The notes beneath the pieces are model-generated. The model was not told the origin of the DNA and made no database searches. It saw only the letters and a program-made list of their open reading frames with translations. This document shows, in pieces, positions 6,140 to 8,762 of a stretch of DNA of 8,762 bases. The stretch lies in the NCBI GenBank assembly GCA_035646975.1, contig DASROJ010000295.1, positions 1 to 8,762 on the forward strand, written 5' to 3'. Numbering within the stretch: the stretch's first letter is position 1; each line of letters begins with the position of its first letter. A program made the position numbers and the translations under genes. The DNA is from DASROJ01 sp035646975 (GTDB lineage: Bacteria > Acidobacteriota > Polarisedimenticolia > JACPZX01 > DASXTC01).

Positions 6140-7402
6140 TCACAAACCGGATCCGGCGGCTCCGCCGGAGCGCAAATCGAGGCCCAGTATTTCATCCTGG
6201 TCGCGAAGGTAGAGATGGCCGCCGGACAGCGTCGGAGAAGTCCAGGTCTTGCCCGTGAGCGCCTGGAGCCTGCCGTGCTCGCGATAACCATCCGGGGTCG
6301 CCTCCGCCAGGGCCAGGACTCCCTGGTCCGACAGGATGATGAGCATCCCGTCGGCGGCGATGAGAGAGCCCTTGCCGAATCCCCGCTGAACCCATTTCAT
6401 CTCGCCATTCGAAGCGGCGATGCACTTGAGACTGGCATTGTCGAATCCGTAGATGTATCCGTCCACGAGCAGCGACGAGCTGAAATGATTCTTCATCCCG
6501 CGGCTCGACCAGACCTCGCGGGTGGAGGGTTTGCCGTCCTTCGCGCTGACCTCGATGAGGATGGACCCGACATCCGCGGCGGCCGAAGCGAATATCCGGT
6601 TTGGTGGAACGAAAAGCGGCATGGCGATGGCTCCGGGTATCCAGGCGTGCTTCCAGTTCAGCTCCCCGCTGGGCAGCAACGAGACGATCTCGCCGGTGCC
6701 GGTCCGAAGAAAAATGTCCTGCTGCACGCCATCGATGGTGACGGTGATGCCCGAGGCGTATCCGGCCGGGCCGCTCTGGGATGTCCACATGGTCTTGCCG
6801 GTGCGCTTGTCGAGCGCCTGGATCGCCTTGCCCTCGGTTCCGCCCCCTTCGACGATCAACAGATCGCCGTGAACCAGCGGCGTGGAGCCCACGCCCCGGC
6901 CCGGAGGGTGCCCGCCGAACGCCTGCATCAGGTCGACATCCCAGACCTTCGAGCCGTCCGAGGTCCTGAGCGCGTGAAGCGCTCCGTAGGACGTGAGATT
7001 GAAGACCAGATCGCCGTCCACCACGGGCGTGGACCGGGGGCCGTCGCCGAATTCCTCGACGAAGCGCGGGCCCAGGGGTGTCTTCCAGATCTCCTCGCCC
7101 GTGTCCGCCTTCAGGCAAACGGCCGATTCCTTGTCGGAGTCGGCGCTCATGGTGAACAGACGATTCCTGGCGACGGCGATGCTCGAGAAGCCATCGCCGA
7201 TTTTCCTGCGCCAGAGCAGCGACGGGCCGGCCTCGGGCCAGCGCTTGAGCAGACCCGTTTCAGGTGAGCTGCCGTTCCGTTGCGGTCCCCGGTACTGTGG
7301 CCAGTCGGCGTTGGCGTCGCCGGCCGCGGGCGCTACCGACGGAAGGCAAGCCATCAGTAGGGCGACAACAAATCCACCTGTGATGCGCATGCGGCGAGTC
7401 AT
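6140..7402 (-). CDS. Secreted PQQ-like beta-propeller protein (second copy)
   Basis: A 420-residue beta-propeller of the PQQ-like repeat family. The N-terminus is a signal sequence (about 5-27), followed by DWPQYRGPQRNG (33-44), the usual opening of this family. Blade repeats of the form A-L-D-x-x-T-G-x-x-x-W occur at CLKADTGEEIW, ALRTSDGSKVW, ALDKRTGKTMW and CIAASNGEMKW, and the protein closes with YLRDQDEILGLDLR. LLMAC at 15-19 could act as a lipobox, though M at -2 is unusual; cleavage near APAA (24-27) by signal peptidase I is as likely. The repeats act as protein-binding scaffolds in BamB; I see no vicinal cysteine pair or other mark of a quinoprotein dehydrogenase. The start at 7402 has GGAGG 13 nt upstream, which is long; ATG at 7390 gives a tidier signal peptide but has no ribosome site. 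It follows a paralogue by 97 bp and precedes the LolA-like gene by 19 bp. Confidence 0.82.
   Translation of the reverse strand: MTRRMRITGGFVVALLMACLPSVAPAAGDANADWPQYRGPQRNGSSPETGLLKRWPEAGPSLLWRRKIGDGFSSIAVARNRLFTMSADSDKESAVCLKADTGEEIWKTPLGPRFVEEFGDGPRSTPVVDGDLVFNLTSYGALHALRTSDGSKVWDVDLMQAFGGHPPGRGVGSTPLVHGDLLIVEGGGTEGKAIQALDKRTGKTMWTSQSGPAGYASGITVTIDGVQQDIFLRTGTGEIVSLLPSGELNWKHAWIPGAIAMPLFVPPNRIFASAAADVGSILIEVSAKDGKPSTREVWSSRGMKNHFSSSLLVDGYIYGFDNASLKCIAASNGEMKWVQRGFGKGSLIAADGMLIILSDQGVLALAEATPDGYREHGRLQALTGKTWTSPTLSGGHLYLRDQDEILGLDLRSGGAAGSGL
6152..6169 (-). other. Hairpin at the 3' end of the propeller gene
   Basis: Eight perfect base pairs (TCCGGCGG at 6152-6159 with CCGCCGGA at 6162-6169) around a 2-nt loop lie in the last codons of the propeller gene, next to the palindrome CCGGATCCGG (6147-6156). 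The minus-strand RNA shows only a short TTTGT after it, so this is not a convincing terminator. It may stabilise or process the mRNA before the LolA-like gene, or be chance in a Gly/Ala/Ser-rich GC tail. Confidence 0.35.
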
Positions 7403-7428
7403 GAGCGACGCAATACCTCCAGGGTCAT
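7399..7428 (-). other. Possible 9-codon leader peptide
   Basis: ATG at 7428 opens a reading frame MTLEVLRRS ending in TGA, which overlaps the propeller ATG at 7402 as ATGA. It has no good ribosome site of its own, but the GGAGG at 7416-7420 lies inside it, which could help ribosomes restart at 7402. It is recorded as a possibility only. Confidence 0.25.
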
Positions 7429-7499
7429 CCAGGGTCATCCCGGCGAACTCTGTCATTGATGGCGATGAGACGGGCATCGCGTGGAGCCGGCTCGGGCGC
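7403..7499 (-). promoter_or_regulatory. Spacer between the two propeller genes
   Basis: This 97-bp spacer holds GGAGG (7416-7420), the short direct repeat at 7419-7440 and the possible leader peptide. The propeller frame remains open upstream through it and into the previous gene (to 7561), with a further in-frame ATG at 7438, but those codons do not look like a signal peptide. I see no convincing promoter or terminator, which fits co-transcription. Confidence 0.4.
7419..7440. repeat. 10-bp tandem repeat, 2.2 copies
   Basis: CCAGGGTCAT is repeated head to tail (7419-7428, 7429-7438) with CC starting a third copy. It overlaps the edge of the GGAGG ribosome site at 7416-7420. Because the unit is not a multiple of three, each copy places an ATG in a different frame (7438 in frame with the propeller, 7428 out of frame). 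Confidence 0.85.
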
Positions 7500-8762
7500 C
7501 TACCTGCCCGCCTGAGGTTCGGACGTCCTGCGATGGCGATCATACGAGCCCGCCGGTCCAATGTTTTTCGGCAGCCAGCTCCAGAGTGTCAGATTCTGCC
7601 TGTCCTTGATCAGGAGGCCGCCGGCCGTCGGCACCGGATGCGACCATGTGGGGCTGTCGGCGACGGTGTAGCGGGCCAGCGGGGCGAACGTGGCGCCGCC
7701 GGCAGGGATCACCACCAGCTCGGCCGCATCGTTGAGAGCCAGAACGGCATCGCCCAGCGCCACCAGCGCGACATTTTCTCCTTCACGTCCCGTGGTCTGC
7801 CAGAGGATCCGGCCGGTCTTCGGGTCCAGGCAGAAGAAGTGCCCTTTGCGCATGTGCGAAAAGCCGAACAGCCGGCCGGCGTCGATGACCGGCGAGCTCA
7901 TGTAAAGCGACACCTCGGGCCGGTTCCATACTTCACGGGGTGTCAGCGTGTTGTCCTTGCGCTCGAGACGGTAGGCGCGCAGACCATACTCAAGGCCCGA
8001 CACGATGACGAGGTCTTCGAACAGCAGAGGCGTCACGACGTTCTGCTCATAGGGTGTGGTCAGGGGAAGCTTCCACAGCTCCCGGCCGGTCTCGGCGGCC
8101 ACCCCGACGATGCTCTGCTCGCTCTGGGTGATGATCTGCCTGCTGCCCGCGAGATCCGCGACGATGGGGGAGGCATAGCCCGGGCCGTCCGCCTTGTAGC
8201 TCCAGCGGGTCTGGCCGCTTTTTTCATCCAGCGCGACCAGGGCGCCGTCGTGGTCGCCACCGACATAGGCGATCACCAGGCCGCGATCGACCAGCGGCGA
8301 GGAGGAGGTGCCGAACGCCGGAGAGGTCGTCTTGAACTCGCCGGTGAAGTCGCGCCGCCAGCGTGTCTTGCCGTTGGCGAGGTCGATCGCGTTGATCGAG
8401 CCGGTGACGCCGAGGGTGTAGAGGGTGCCCGAGGAGATCACCGGTGTCGATCTGGGCCCTTTGCCATGCGCCTGGGCGGCCGGATGCATCTCGTAGGCGA
8501 CCGGCCAGGATTCCTTCCACTCGGCGCCCCCGTCGGAAAGCCTCAGCGCCCGGACGACTTCCTGGTCGGCTTCGCGCGAATGAAGGTAGATGCGTTCGCC
8601 GGCCACCACGGGGTTGGAGTGGCCTTCGCCAACCGGAACGGACCAGACCTTCGTCAGCTTCGAAGGCCAGACCTCGGGTCCGTGCGCATCGGTCGCCACC
8701 CCGTCGCGATGCGGCCCGCGCCACTGCGGCCAATCGGACGCCCGGGACGGGGCGGTCGGGGT
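7500..8762 (-). CDS. PQQ-like beta-propeller protein (first copy), 5' end cut off
   Basis: The window shows the last 420 residues; the start and probable signal peptide lie beyond 8762. The frame runs open to the window edge, and the first visible residues include DWPQWRGPHRDG (10-21), the family's usual opening, so the GTG at 8699 is an internal codon and not the start. Propeller blade repeats are ALRLSDGGAEW, AIDLANGKTRW, ALDEKSGQTRW, GVAAETGRELW and CLDPKTGRILW, with a family-type end LLIKDRQNLTLWSW before an arginine-rich tail. It shares GxGPRSTPV, a following SPLV/TPLV strand, ALDxxxGxTxW and GYAS in the same order with the downstream copy, so the two are tandem paralogues. It is expected in the periplasm or at the outer membrane as a binding scaffold. 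Catalytic use of PQQ is not indicated. It is the first visible gene of the minus-strand operon. Confidence 0.85.
   Translation of the reverse strand, partial: TPTAPSRASDWPQWRGPHRDGVATDAHGPEVWPSKLTKVWSVPVGEGHSNPVVAGERIYLHSREADQEVVRALRLSDGGAEWKESWPVAYEMHPAAQAHGKGPRSTPVISSGTLYTLGVTGSINAIDLANGKTRWRRDFTGEFKTTSPAFGTSSSPLVDRGLVIAYVGGDHDGALVALDEKSGQTRWSYKADGPGYASPIVADLAGSRQIITQSEQSIVGVAAETGRELWKLPLTTPYEQNVVTPLLFEDLVIVSGLEYGLRAYRLERKDNTLTPREVWNRPEVSLYMSSPVIDAGRLFGFSHMRKGHFFCLDPKTGRILWQTTGREGENVALVALGDAVLALNDAAELVVIPAGGATFAPLARYTVADSPTWSHPVPTAGGLLIKDRQNLTLWSWLPKNIGPAGSYDRHRRTSEPQAGR

Noticed and set aside
6121..6291. N-terminal extension of the LolA-like gene
   Set aside because: It would overlap the propeller gene and place the signal peptide in the middle of the protein.
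5909..7267. 452-residue plus-strand ORF
   Set aside because: Lies opposite the propeller and LolA-like genes, whose translations have clear family motifs; this one has none.
8697..8699. GTG as the start of the first propeller gene
   Set aside because: The family opening motif DWPQWRGP lies upstream of it and the frame is open to the window edge.
6140..8762. PQQ-dependent alcohol or glucose dehydrogenases
   Set aside because: Propeller repeats are present but no vicinal cysteine pair, heme site or other dehydrogenase hallmark was seen.
1..8762. Defence system, CRISPR array, transposon or tRNA
   Set aside because: No spaced repeats, transposase, nuclease or helicase-like proteins, or tRNA-like folds could be found.

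Overview
The window is GC-rich and densely coded, with six clear protein genes and one probable small gene. There are no RNA genes, mobile elements or CRISPR arrays that I can see. Nearly every gene other than the cysteine synthase encodes an exported or membrane protein. The pattern of PQQ-like propellers, a LolA-like/DUF1579-like protein, a COG1033-type RND exporter and a CreD-like protein suggests a Gram-negative (diderm) bacterium from an Acidobacteriota-, Myxococcota- or Eisenbacteria-like group. That placement is inferred from gene content only; there is no marker gene here to settle it.

Layout. 1-143: leader with two hairpins. 144-1097 (+): CysM-like O-acetylserine-dependent cysteine synthase. 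1092-3362 (-): 756-residue RND/MMPL-family exporter, convergent with cysM and sharing a 6-bp palindrome that holds both stop codons. 3359-3559 (-): probable 66-residue protein joined to the exporter by an ATGA stop/start overlap. 3560-3646: 87-bp divergent control region. 3647-4912 (+): CreD-like inner-membrane protein. 4915-6120 (-): secreted LolA-like plus DUF1579-like two-domain protein, only 2 bp from the CreD-like stop. 6140-7402 (-) and 7500-8762 (-, 5' end outside the window): two paralogous secreted PQQ-like beta-propeller proteins.

How the genes may work together. The last three genes read in the same direction (propeller, propeller, LolA/DUF1579) with gaps of 97 and 19 bp and look like one operon of periplasmic proteins. 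MMPL-type RND exporters are often found beside LolA-like lipoprotein-sorting proteins in other genomes, so the exporter at 1092-3362 and the LolA-like protein at 4915-6120 may serve the same envelope lipid or lipoprotein route, although the opposite-strand creD-like gene lies between them. This is inference from context.

I do not see a clearly new system. The most interesting items are the small ATGA-coupled gene, the exporter's altered proton-relay motifs (no acidic residue at the TM4 site and E-N-D at the TM10 site), the tandem propeller pair with its odd leader, and the two convergent gene junctions with no room for a terminator.
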